NCBI RefSeq assembly: GCF_000698555.1
Contig: NZ_JFHE01000043.1
Coordinates: forward strand, 1 to 44,930
Length of the DNA stretch: 44,930 nt
Direction of reading: 5' to 3'
Source: Caballeronia grimmiae
GTDB lineage: Bacteria; Pseudomonadota; Gammaproteobacteria; Burkholderiales; Burkholderiaceae
This document shows, piece by piece, positions 27,098-34,857 of the stretch. Made by a program: the position numbers and the translations under genes. The number at the start of each line of letters is the position of its first letter. Position 1 is the first letter of the stretch. The notes under the pieces are model-generated. The model was not told where the DNA came from. It did no database searches and saw only the letters and a list, made by a program, of their open reading frames with translations.

Positions 27098-27109
27098 TGA
27101 AGCGCTTCA
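27098..27109. promoter_or_regulatory. LacI-type operator, proximal copy
   Basis: TGAAGCGCTTCA is a perfect 12-bp palindrome with a central CG, the usual shape of LacI/GalR operators. It lies 45 bases upstream of the binding-protein start codon, within the likely promoter or early transcript of the operon that ends in a LacI-family gene. Confidence 0.75.
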
Positions 27110-27196
27110 TTTTTTACGCGTGGCAGTGGCACTTGGACGCGCGCATGTCGCGCTGTCTGTCCTTCTGGTGAGAGGTCGCCGCTGTCCGCGCTTAGC

Positions 27197-27208
27197 TGAA
27201 GCGCTTCA
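27197..27208. promoter_or_regulatory. LacI-type operator, distal copy
   Basis: A second exact copy of TGAAGCGCTTCA, centred 99 bp from the proximal copy. Two identical sites in one intergenic region make chance unlikely and are compatible with looping by a repressor tetramer or with cooperative binding. Confidence 0.75.
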
Positions 27209-27996
27209 ATATTGAGTTCTGACTTCGACGCACGTCAACGAGGGGTTTCCCGACTCCGGCTTCCACCACCGACCGCTCTTCGAGCAACGCCTTCTCCTCA
27301 AAACCGCTGGCTGGCGCCAGACGATTCGGAGCTAGTCCGCCAACAAGTCGATCTTCCGTTCCTAGCGCTGCAGCAAAAGCACCGACGGAGTGCTCTCGAT
27401 CGCCTGCGCATTCGTGCCCGGCGAACGCTGCCTGAGCAAGACAAGCGCTCTTGGCAGGAACACCGACCCCGATGCCGGTACTGCCCAATGGTCAGGCCGA
27501 CGCGGACGTTGGCATCGTTCAGCACCACCGAGGATCTACTCAGCTAGCTCGCGAACCGCTGTTACTTCATCAGAAGCGCCGAGGCAAAGTACGCGGTCCG
27601 GCACGTTGTGGCAAAGCTTCCCGATCGCGCGTCGAAGGCGGTAAATATGCCTGATGGTGCACGCGATGCGCGGAGATCCGCACATCTTCGAACTAGCCGC
27701 GACGGTTGGAAATCGGACGCAACTGGGCCGCAAATCGCATTTTTAGCGAGTAATTTTTACTATATTAAGGATTTACATAGCTGTGCTTAGCAAGAAAATT
27801 ATCGATTAGACGCCTTTCCTCTGAAATAACGCGTCCGTTCTTTTCTCAATACGCAAACGATTGCGGGCGTTTTTTCCTCCTTACGGTATGAGCATATCCA
27901 AGCTTTGCTTTCTTCCGATTGTTACTTTCAGATACGTTTTCGGTCGCTTTTCGGCCCATATACTTCGGCCTCCTTCACCAAACGTAAAAAATTGCC
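27209..27996. other. 788-base intergenic stretch with AT-rich right part
   Basis: No frame with recognisable domains. From about 27735 to 27996 the base composition turns markedly AT-rich compared with the rest of the window, including ttttactatattaagg near 27758. CGCAA (27852-27856) and TTGCG (27861-27865) form a small stem followed by a T6 run at 27870-27875, which could act as an attenuator, but the stem is short. This is probably the regulatory leader of the lipoprotein gene at 27997. Confidence 0.5.
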
Positions 27997-29379
27997 GTGT
28001 CGTTGAACAGCTTTCCCCAAACGCAGGACGAAACTTCCTTTTCTAGCGTCACCAGCACGACCAACGCTCCCTTTTCACGTAGAAAGTTCCTGACCTTCAT
28101 GATGGCGGGTGCAGGAACTGCCACATTGGCTGCCTGTGGCGGCGGCGGCGACGCTGCCGGTACCGATGCCGCAGATCCTTCGGCGGTAGCAAAGGCCGCC
28201 TCATCGAGCGGGACGGTGATTCCGCCGGCAGCATCCATCACTGATAGTTCAGGCGCCGTGTGGACGCTCGTGGGCGGCCGTGCGACGCGCAACGGCGCAT
28301 CGGTGGCGACCGGTTCCCCCGTCGCGTACACCACGATCCTCTACTTGAACGGCGTGATTCACGCCAAGAACACAGCAGGCAACTGGTACAAGAGCGGCAC
28401 ATCGCCGTGGATGAACCTGGGCGCCGCAGATCCGCGCACCGCGGCGAGCACCGGCTCGCAAGGCACCAGCAACACCAGCACGAACGGCGTGCTGCAAGAC
28501 AAGTCATTCGGCGTGAAGGGGGATGGCACGACCAACGATCGCGCGGCGCTTCAGGCTGCCATCGACGGCTCGGTCGGCCAGATTCTTCTCATCACCGGCA
28601 AGAGCCGCATCGACACGACGGGTCTCACGCTGCGCTCCAACACGCATATCCGCTTCGCGCCGGGCGCGTCGATCAAGATGCTCTCGCACAACACCGGCTC
28701 CTATCAGATGATGCGCGTGTGGGACGTGAGCAACGTGAACATCGAAGCACCGTATCTCGACGGCAGCAAGGAACTGAACTCCGCCGGTTCGGGCGAGTGG
28801 GGCATGGGCATCTCGATCAACGGCTCCACGGGCGTCACGATCACGAACCCGACGACGATCAACTGCTGGGGCGACGGCATCTACATCGGCAATAGCCAGA
28901 GCGGCTCGAACAAGACCAGTTCGAACGTGTCGATCAGCGGCCACCACGCGAACGGCTGCCGCCGTCAAGGCGCGACGATCACGTCCGGCAGCGGGATCAC
29001 GTTCACCAATCCGCTCTGGGAAAATATTGCGGGCACTGCGCCGGCATGTGGCCTCGACATCGAGCCGAACGACAACAACGCCGTGCTTCAGGCCATCAAG
29101 ATCGTCAGCCCGACGACTCAGGGTTGCGCGGGCGGCGGCATCCTGGTGTACCTCGGCTTCTTGCCCGGACCCGTCGCCAAGAACGTCGACATCCAGATCA
29201 CGAACCATACCGACCGCTGCACGACCGATTCGTTCGACGTCCAGGGTCTTCGGTTGAATGGCTGCGTCGTTACGGGCGCGATCACCAGCACGAACCCGGT
29301 GTGGAAAAAGAACTGGTATTTCGCTGACTGGGACAGCAACGGCCCGAAGGTGTCGGTCGTGAATCCCAAGGTTGGCTAA
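27997..29379 (+). CDS. Tat-exported lipoprotein with right-handed beta-helix (pectate-lyase-like)
   Basis: A protein of about 460 residues. It has a twin-arginine signal SRRKFLTFMMAG at residues 27-38 ending in a lipobox LAAC, so it should be folded before export and then lipidated. After a glycine/alanine linker comes a small domain around residues 78-148 (SSGAVWTLVGG, ILYLNGVIHAKN, NWYKSG), and then a parallel beta-helix beginning FGVKGDGTTNDRAALQAAID. That opening is typical of polysaccharide lyases and GH28-like hydrolases. Asparagine- and glycine-rich coils follow to the end. It probably binds or cuts a surface polysaccharide; no catalytic set was confirmed. The GTG start lacks a ribosome site, and TTG 28003 is an alternative. 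Confidence 0.78.
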   Translation: MSLNSFPQTQDETSFSSVTSTTNAPFSRRKFLTFMMAGAGTATLAACGGGGDAAGTDAADPSAVAKAASSSGTVIPPAASITDSSGAVWTLVGGRATRNGASVATGSPVAYTTILYLNGVIHAKNTAGNWYKSGTSPWMNLGAADPRTAASTGSQGTSNTSTNGVLQDKSFGVKGDGTTNDRAALQAAIDGSVGQILLITGKSRIDTTGLTLRSNTHIRFAPGASIKMLSHNTGSYQMMRVWDVSNVNIEAPYLDGSKELNSAGSGEWGMGISINGSTGVTITNPTTINCWGDGIYIGNSQSGSNKTSSNVSISGHHANGCRRQGATITSGSGITFTNPLWENIAGTAPACGLDIEPNDNNAVLQAIKIVSPTTQGCAGGGILVYLGFLPGPVAKNVDIQITNHTDRCTTDSFDVQGLRLNGCVVTGAITSTNPVWKKNWYFADWDSNGPKVSVVNPKVG

Positions 29380-29826
29380 GCCCGGAGATGTGCCGCTCGT
29401 GTTTGCGGACCAGCTGGAAGAAAGTGCGTGAGGTCGTGTGTTGTCACGGCAGCATCTCAAGGGGTACTGAGGCGGACCTTGCGTATCGAGTAGCGGATCG
29501 CTCTGGCAAGCAGACGGTTCGTCATCGGCTCGATCAGCCGGTCGGCGGTGCGCCGAGATGACGGAATGCGTCGATCTCCTTCCGCGCTGCGTTCATTCGA
29601 ACTGCAGACGAAGGGCTGAGGCACTCCGAGACGCGCCGTTGACGCCTCGATCCGCTGAAACGGAGATAGGTCGCGAGTGTTGATTCTTGCTGAGTTCGGT
29701 GTAGCGTTCGCGCCGCCTCACGCGTGACGAGGCTGCGAGCCTTGGCTGCCACCGGCAGCCAAGGAATCCGGGCCATCGCCAAACCAGCGCTGGTTCATAG
29801 TCAGCGCACACCCTCTCACTGCAGGA
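29380..29826. other. 447-base gap between convergent genes
   Basis: The stretch separates the plus-strand lipoprotein gene from the minus-strand chemoreceptor. No coding frame is supported. A strong hairpin at 29740-29764 is the only structure seen. Confidence 0.6.
29740..29764. terminator. Strong hairpin, probable bidirectional terminator
   Basis: CCTTGGCTGCC (29740-29750) and GGCAGCCAAGG (29754-29764) are exact complements with a three-base loop ACC, giving an 11-bp stem. It lies between two convergent genes and about 60 bases beyond the chemoreceptor stop. No T run flanks it, so it may work with Rho or merely protect RNA ends. Confidence 0.5.
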
Positions 29827-31395
29827 TCAAAGCGCGCTCACCTTGAAGACGGAGACCGCGCGGCGAAGGCTGTTCGCCTGCTCTGACATAGCTTGTGCCG
29901 CGGCGCTAGCTTGCTCGACAAGAGCGGCATTCTGCTGAGTGACTTGATCCATCTGGCTAACGGCGACGTTGACCTGTTCGATACCCGTGCTTTGCTCATT
30001 CGATGCCGAGGCGATGTCGCCCATGATGTCGGTTACGCGTTTGACCGAGCGCACCAGCTCATCCATCGTGTTGCCTGCGTCGAGCACGAGCGACGACCCC
30101 GCGTTCACATGTTCCACCGAGCTGCTGATCAGGTCTTTGATCTCCTTCGCAGCAGTCGCGCTGCGCTGTGCGAGCGTGCGCACTTCTCCTGCGACGACCG
30201 CGAACCCGCGCCCTTGCTCGCCGGCGCGGGCGGCTTCGACGGCGGCATTCAACGCAAGAATATTCGTTTGAAACGCGATCCCTTCGATCACCGAGATGAT
30301 CTCCGCCACCTTCGATGAGCTGTCCGAGATATCGCGCATCGTCGAGACCACGCGCTGAACGACCTCGCCGCCTTCGGCCGCAGTACCGGAGGCTGACGTC
30401 GCAAGAGAACTCGCCTGAAGAGCGTTCTCGGTGTTCAGCCGTACGGTAGAGGTGAGTGCCTCCATACTCGACGCGGTTTCCTCCAGTGACGCGGCCTGCT
30501 CTTCGGTTCGTTGCGACAGGTCGACGTTGCCCTGTGCGATCTCGCCGGCGGCTACCGAAATCGATTCGGCGGAAGTCTTGATGCCGGCGACAACGATGCT
30601 AAGTTGCCTGCGCATGGCCTCGAGAGATGCCATAAGACTGCTGTCATCGCTTTGCGTAACGTTCATAGTCATCGTCAAGTTGCCTTCGGCGATTTGACGC
30701 GCCATTTCTTGAGCTTCGGCAGGTTCCCCGCCCAATTGCTTAACGATGCTGCGAGTGATGACGATCGCTGAGACCAAACCGGTTAACAAAGCAAGTGCGA
30801 CGATTGAACACATCGCTATGCGGATCGATTTATAGGACGCGGCCGCTTCGTTAGCAGCCTGATCGTTAAGTTCGGCTTCGAGAGAAGCAAGGTCTGCAAG
30901 GTGGCCAAGCCATACGGACTGTTTCGGTCTCGCCTCTTGTAGAAGGACTTTGGTTGCGGCATCTGCATCGTTCGCCAGACCGAGGGCACTGGCCTTGGCT
31001 AGCAGCGGGAGTGCTGCGGCTTCATCTTCCTTGATTGCCGCAAACAGCGCCGTCTCCCGCGCAGTTGTGCGAGGGTTAGAGGCGAACGTCTTTCCGAGAG
31101 CCTGATATGCACCGGCATATATGGCCTCTTGTCGTTTAATGCGATCTGCCTCCTTTGACATTGCAGAGAAATCGGTCAGAAGCGCAAGGTTGCGAATCGC
31201 AATTGCCCGATCCTGCACTGACGATTTCATCTCGTTGGCTAGCTTTGTTTGGGTGTTATTAACGCTCGATATGTCGTTGAGGTTCCGGTAGATCAAGGAC
31301 ATACCGTAAAAAGCGAGCCCGGCAATAGTGATCAGCAGCACAAGCAAGCTGACAAAACCAATAGACAGGCGAGTGGAGATGCGAAGGTTTTTCAT
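29827..31395 (-). CDS. Methyl-accepting chemotaxis protein
   Basis: A 522-residue chemoreceptor. Membrane segments lie near residues 12-35 and 193-215 and enclose a periplasmic four-helix-bundle ligand domain of about 155 residues. A HAMP domain (ITRSIVKQLGGEPAEAQEMA and onward) and a long coiled-coil signalling domain follow. The hairpin tip FQTNILALNAAVEAARAGEQ and GRGFAVVAGEVRTLAQRS bind CheA and CheW. The C-terminus ends in AVSVFKVSAL without the NWETF-type pentapeptide that tethers CheR, so methylation would rely on other receptors. The ligand is unknown. The gene is single, with an AT-rich leader and no clear ribosome site before ATG 31395. Confidence 0.93.
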   Translation of the reverse strand: MKNLRISTRLSIGFVSLLVLLITIAGLAFYGMSLIYRNLNDISSVNNTQTKLANEMKSSVQDRAIAIRNLALLTDFSAMSKEADRIKRQEAIYAGAYQALGKTFASNPRTTARETALFAAIKEDEAAALPLLAKASALGLANDADAATKVLLQEARPKQSVWLGHLADLASLEAELNDQAANEAAASYKSIRIAMCSIVALALLTGLVSAIVITRSIVKQLGGEPAEAQEMARQIAEGNLTMTMNVTQSDDSSLMASLEAMRRQLSIVVAGIKTSAESISVAAGEIAQGNVDLSQRTEEQAASLEETASSMEALTSTVRLNTENALQASSLATSASGTAAEGGEVVQRVVSTMRDISDSSSKVAEIISVIEGIAFQTNILALNAAVEAARAGEQGRGFAVVAGEVRTLAQRSATAAKEIKDLISSSVEHVNAGSSLVLDAGNTMDELVRSVKRVTDIMGDIASASNEQSTGIEQVNVAVSQMDQVTQQNAALVEQASAAAQAMSEQANSLRRAVSVFKVSAL

Positions 31396-32513
31396 GCGTG
31401 TTTAAATAAATGTATATTTGGATTACGACAAAAGCTGGACGAACTTAAGCGTCATCGAGACATGGTCGGGCCGATGCTGTCGTTCGGCGGGAGTTGGCGG
31501 CGGAGTTACGATGTGTGCGCTTCTTTGGCTGAAGCGGCTTGCTGTTGATGCGCGGCGCTGTCGCAAGTACTAGGCAGCCGGCGAATTGCGGTATATGGGC
31601 AATACGCTGATCACAATCGGTATGTCCCGGTGGAAGAGACGCGATACACGCTCATAGGAATGCGCGCCTGTAACGGCGAAAAACCGCGGCCAGCGACACG
31701 AGATGTGAATTCGAAAATCCGCAACCGGCGCACGGGGCGGTTTCTCATCGTGAGACCACACTGGCGCCATGATTTTGTGACGCGCACGCCTTCGAACCTC
31801 GAAACGGCCGTCGCCGTTTCAAGCCGCAGATGTTTTGAAGAACCGACAAGCGTCGAGGTCGGGACTGTGACTGATGCTTTCCCAGGCGGGCCGGCTAAGA
31901 AGATCGAGGCGCAACTCGAGCGTGGTGAATACGCTGATTTATTCCCGAACTAAAAAGAGTGCAGTTGCCCTTCAAGCACCGACGCGGGAAACCGTTCTCT
32001 GGATCGCCGGCACTCGATTTTCTATCGATTGGTTTGGGCAGGCCCTCAGACATCAGCCTTTGACGATGCACCATGCGTGCATAAATTCCCGGGGCTGCAA
32101 ACTACGTCCTTGCGCGACATCCGGATGCCTCGCCTTAAGTCGCGATATCGTGCGGATCGTTGATAACGGGCGGTCCGATTTTGAAGTTTGAGAAACGCAC
32201 CTCCAGTCCGCCGCGCTCAGGTGTAGCACATTGAGCCGACGAGCCAGTGTGCGTTTGCATCGCTTTGCGGGAAAGGCGCGATACGCATCGGTGTCCGGTT
32301 CCGTTCATCAGCGCGGACCACGCAGCGTCGCCGCCGTGGAGATGATGCAGAACGCCTGCGAGAAGATCCGGAACAAATCCGCGATACGGCGCAAACCGAA
32401 TCACCGCACCTAGATTTGCCTGGCTTGGTCGCTCCCCGCCGCATAAAACGACTCCGCGGCGCAAGTCCTCCGTTCGGCCTGCGCGCGGCGCTAGCGCTTC
32501 GTTGCGAAGGCGT
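31396..32513. other. 1.1-kb stretch without a supported gene
   Basis: The longest noncoding stretch of the window. The frame 31630-31953 (107 residues, ending AQLERGEYADLFPN) is open but matches nothing I recognise, uses GTG, and lacks a ribosome site; the other frames are shorter or overlap. The first 60 bases are the AT-rich leader of the chemoreceptor. The rest may be decayed DNA, but no parent gene was identified. Confidence 0.5.
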
Positions 32514-33101
32514 TCAAGCGTCCTCCAGACTCTCGCCGCGCTCGGCGATCATCTTGCCGAGCTCGCGCGTCGACAGCACGCGCCGCATTGGATTCGTCGA
32601 ACCGGATTCGTCCTCCGCGAGATTCTCAATGATCGTCAGCAGCACCTTGCGCGCGACCTTGATGTCGCGCTCGCTCAAACCTGTCACGCTGATGTCGTTG
32701 ACTTCCTCCGCCAGCGGCACGAGCTTGTCTTTCAGCGCACGGCCCTCGGGCGTCAGATACACGTGCGTGTTCTTCTTGTTCTCCGGACGCTGCTGACGCT
32801 CGACCAGCCCGAGCTTTTCCATCGCGGTCACGGCGGCGAACGTGGTGGGCGCCATCACGCCCGCCTGCTCGCTCAGTTCGCGCTGCGTGAGGCCATCGGT
32901 CTCCCACAGGATCCGTAGAAACGTCCAGTGCCCGAACGACACCGCGTGCTCCGCGAGCCGCATCTGCAACGCGCGCACCATCGAACGCGCAGCGTCCTTC
33001 ACGAGGTGCGCGAGACGATCGTTCGGCACCGATTCGTGCCAGTGGCGCAGCATCTCCGCCGTTTCTCGCGGCGCGCCTTCCGCAGTCTTTTTCCGTGTCA
33101 T
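32514..33101 (-). CDS. MarR-family regulator of the phthalate cluster
   Basis: A 195-residue winged-helix regulator, longer than most MarR proteins. It has an extended N-terminus, the core WTFLRILWETDGLTQRELSEQAGVMAPTTFAAVTAMEKLGLVER, and the wing RPENKKNTHVYLTPEGRAL. A C-terminal extension ends with GKMIAERGESLEDA. ATG 33101 begins MTRKKTAEG. It is divergent from the MFS transporter gene; a palindrome-like site lies between them, and a near-identical site lies in the promoter of the dioxygenase operon. It probably represses both until phthalate or a metabolite binds, though activation cannot be excluded. Confidence 0.88.
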   Translation of the reverse strand: MTRKKTAEGAPRETAEMLRHWHESVPNDRLAHLVKDAARSMVRALQMRLAEHAVSFGHWTFLRILWETDGLTQRELSEQAGVMAPTTFAAVTAMEKLGLVERQQRPENKKNTHVYLTPEGRALKDKLVPLAEEVNDISVTGLSERDIKVARKVLLTIIENLAEDESGSTNPMRRVLSTRELGKMIAERGESLEDA

Positions 33102-33229
33102 GACAGTGTCTTTCCCGTAGAGCGATTCTTTCCCGACATGATAGCCGCTGGCTTGCCGATCGAAGCCCGGACACGCGTCTCGGTGCAAACCCGGACTTGT
33201 TCCAGGCGGCCCGTCTCCTTACCATTATG

Positions 33230-33243
33230 ATTAGATATCGAAT
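33230..33243. promoter_or_regulatory. MarR-type operator, copy 1 (regulator/transporter gap)
   Basis: ATTAGATATCGAAT matches a 14-bp palindrome with a single mismatch. It sits between the divergent regulator and transporter genes, and shares ATGATTAGATATC with the second copy at 34774. Confidence 0.65.
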
Positions 33244-33317
33244 AAAACGCAGATGCCGGGCCGTGGTCGCGCGCGGCGGTGCATCGTCCTAATGAGCACG
33301 GGAATCGGAGACGTTTG

Positions 33318-34670
33318 GTGGCCAAATCCACAGTCACGCAATTCATTTCGGAATCGGACGCGGCGGCAGCGCGCGTCGAGGCCACGTATCACAAGGTCAC
33401 CTGGCGGCTGATGTCGTTCATCTTCGTCTGCTGGGTGCTGAACTATCTCGACCGCGTGAACGTCAGCTTCGCGCAGCTGCACCTGAAGCAGGATCTCGGC
33501 TTGTCCGATGCCGCGTACGGCCTCGGCGTGAGCCTGTTTTTCATCGGCTATATCTTGCTGGAAGTGCCGAGCACGCTGTGGCTCAAGAAGATCGGCGCGC
33601 GCCTGACGATCTCGCGCATCATGATCCTGTGGGGCGGCATCTCCACCGCGATGGCCTTCATGACCACGCCGACGCAGTTCTATGTCGCGCGGATTCTGCT
33701 GGGCGCGGCCGAGGCGGGATTCTGGCCCGGCATCATCCTGTATCTGACGTACTGGTATCCGGGCGCGCGGCGCGCGCGCATCACGTCGCGCTTTCTGCTG
33801 GCGATCGCGGCGGCGGGCATTATCGGCGGGCCGTTGTCGGGCTGGATCCTGCATAACTTCGTCGACGTGCTCGGCTACAAGAACTGGCAGTGGCTGTTCT
33901 TCCTGGAAGGCCTGCCCGCGCTGGTGATGGGCGTGGTCGCGTTCTTCTATCTCGTCGATCGTCCGCAGGATGCGCGCTGGCTCGACGACGAGCAGAAGAA
34001 GATCATTCTCGATGCGCTCGCCGCCGACCGCGCCGCAAAGAAGCCTGCGAAGCACACGCGCCATCAACTGCTGGTCGCGCTGAAGGACCCGCGCGTGTAT
34101 ATCCTCGCGGCGGGCTGGGGCACGGTGCCTTTGTGCGGCACGATCCTGAACTACTGGACGCCGACGATCATCCGTCAGGCGGGCGTCTCGGACGTGCTCA
34201 ACGTGGGCTTGCTGTCGGCGTTGCCGTACATCATCGGCGCGCTCGGGATGTTCGCGGTGGCGCGCAGTTCCGACGTGACGCTGGAGCGGCGCTGGCATTT
34301 CTTCGCCTGCACGGCGATCGGCGCGCTGGGCGGCTTTCTGCTGCCGGTGCTGTCGGGCAACACGGCGGCGGCCATCCTCTGTCTCGGCATGATCTCGATT
34401 TCGTACTTTGGCGCGGCCGCGATCATCTGGTCGATTCCACCGGCTTATCTCTCCGATGACGCGGCCGCCGCGGGCATCGGCGCGATCAGCAGTCTCGGGC
34501 AAGTGGGCGCGTTCTGCGGCCCCATCGCGCTCGGCTGGATCAAGACGATGACGGGCAGTCTCGCCATCGGTCTCTCCGCAATCGCCGCGATCGTGATGCT
34601 CGGCGGCCTCGCCGTGCTGATAGGCGTGCCGGCCAATACGCTGCGCGAGCACGCGGAAACGCATTCGTAA
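33318..34670 (+). CDS. ophD: MFS transporter, anion:cation symporter family (phthalate permease-like)
   Basis: A 450-residue major facilitator with twelve hydrophobic segments. Family marks are the first-helix phrase VCWVLNYLDRVNVSFA, the loop RLTISRI, RILLGAAEAGFWPGIILYL, and the central cytoplasmic loop DRPQDARWL. This is the ACS family that carries phthalate (OphD), tartrate and other organic anions. Placement directly before the phthalate dioxygenase operon supports phthalate uptake by proton symport. GTG 33318 is chosen because CGGAG stands seven bases before it; TTG 33315 or a frame open to 33279 are less likely. A strong terminator follows, so the transporter and the dioxygenase genes are separate transcripts. 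Confidence 0.85.
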   Translation: MAKSTVTQFISESDAAAARVEATYHKVTWRLMSFIFVCWVLNYLDRVNVSFAQLHLKQDLGLSDAAYGLGVSLFFIGYILLEVPSTLWLKKIGARLTISRIMILWGGISTAMAFMTTPTQFYVARILLGAAEAGFWPGIILYLTYWYPGARRARITSRFLLAIAAAGIIGGPLSGWILHNFVDVLGYKNWQWLFFLEGLPALVMGVVAFFYLVDRPQDARWLDDEQKKIILDALAADRAAKKPAKHTRHQLLVALKDPRVYILAAGWGTVPLCGTILNYWTPTIIRQAGVSDVLNVGLLSALPYIIGALGMFAVARSSDVTLERRWHFFACTAIGALGGFLLPVLSGNTAAAILCLGMISISYFGAAAIIWSIPPAYLSDDAAAAGIGAISSLGQVGAFCGPIALGWIKTMTGSLAIGLSAIAAIVMLGGLAVLIGVPANTLREHAETHS

Positions 34671-34691
34671 CGATCGGTTCTCGCAGCACGG

Positions 34692-34726
34692 GCGGCGTCT
34701 TCGTCATGAAGACGCCGCTTTCTTTT
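34692..34726 (+). terminator. Rho-independent terminator after the transporter
   Basis: GCGGCGTCTTC (34692-34702) pairs exactly with GAAGACGCCGC (34708-34718) around the loop GTCAT and is followed by TTTCTTTT. This is the clearest intrinsic terminator in the window and ends the ophD-like transcript 22 bases after the gene. Confidence 0.9.
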
Positions 34727-34760
34727 GGTGACGATCCGATGCGTTTCAGGGAAAACCCGC

Positions 34761-34789
34761 TTGCTTCTAAATGATTAGATATCTAATAT
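34761..34789 (+). promoter_or_regulatory. Sigma70-type promoter of the oph dioxygenase operon
   Basis: TTGCTT at 34761-34766 and TAATAT at 34784-34789 are separated by exactly 17 bases. The start codon of ophA1 lies about 70 bases downstream. The MarR-type palindrome overlaps the spacer and the -10 box, so a bound regulator would block RNA polymerase. Confidence 0.65.
34774..34787. promoter_or_regulatory. MarR-type operator, copy 2 (dioxygenase promoter)
   Basis: ATTAGATATCTAAT is a perfect 14-bp palindrome. It repeats the site in the regulator/transporter gap with one base changed, which ties both promoters to the same regulator. Confidence 0.75.
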
Positions 34790-34857
34790 AAACGGCATGG
34801 TGATCGATGCTGAACACGGCGCGATCGAATGGATCGACAAGCAGGGGAGCAGGTGCA

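Noticed and set aside
31630..31953. 107-codon frame as a possible hypothetical protein
   Set aside because: GTG start without ribosome site, no recognisable family, and an N-terminal half of uneven composition.
33231..34664. Open frame of 477 codons opposite the MFS transporter
   Set aside because: Composition is mostly arginine, alanine and aspartate with no hydrophobic pattern or domain; antisense shadow of the transporter.
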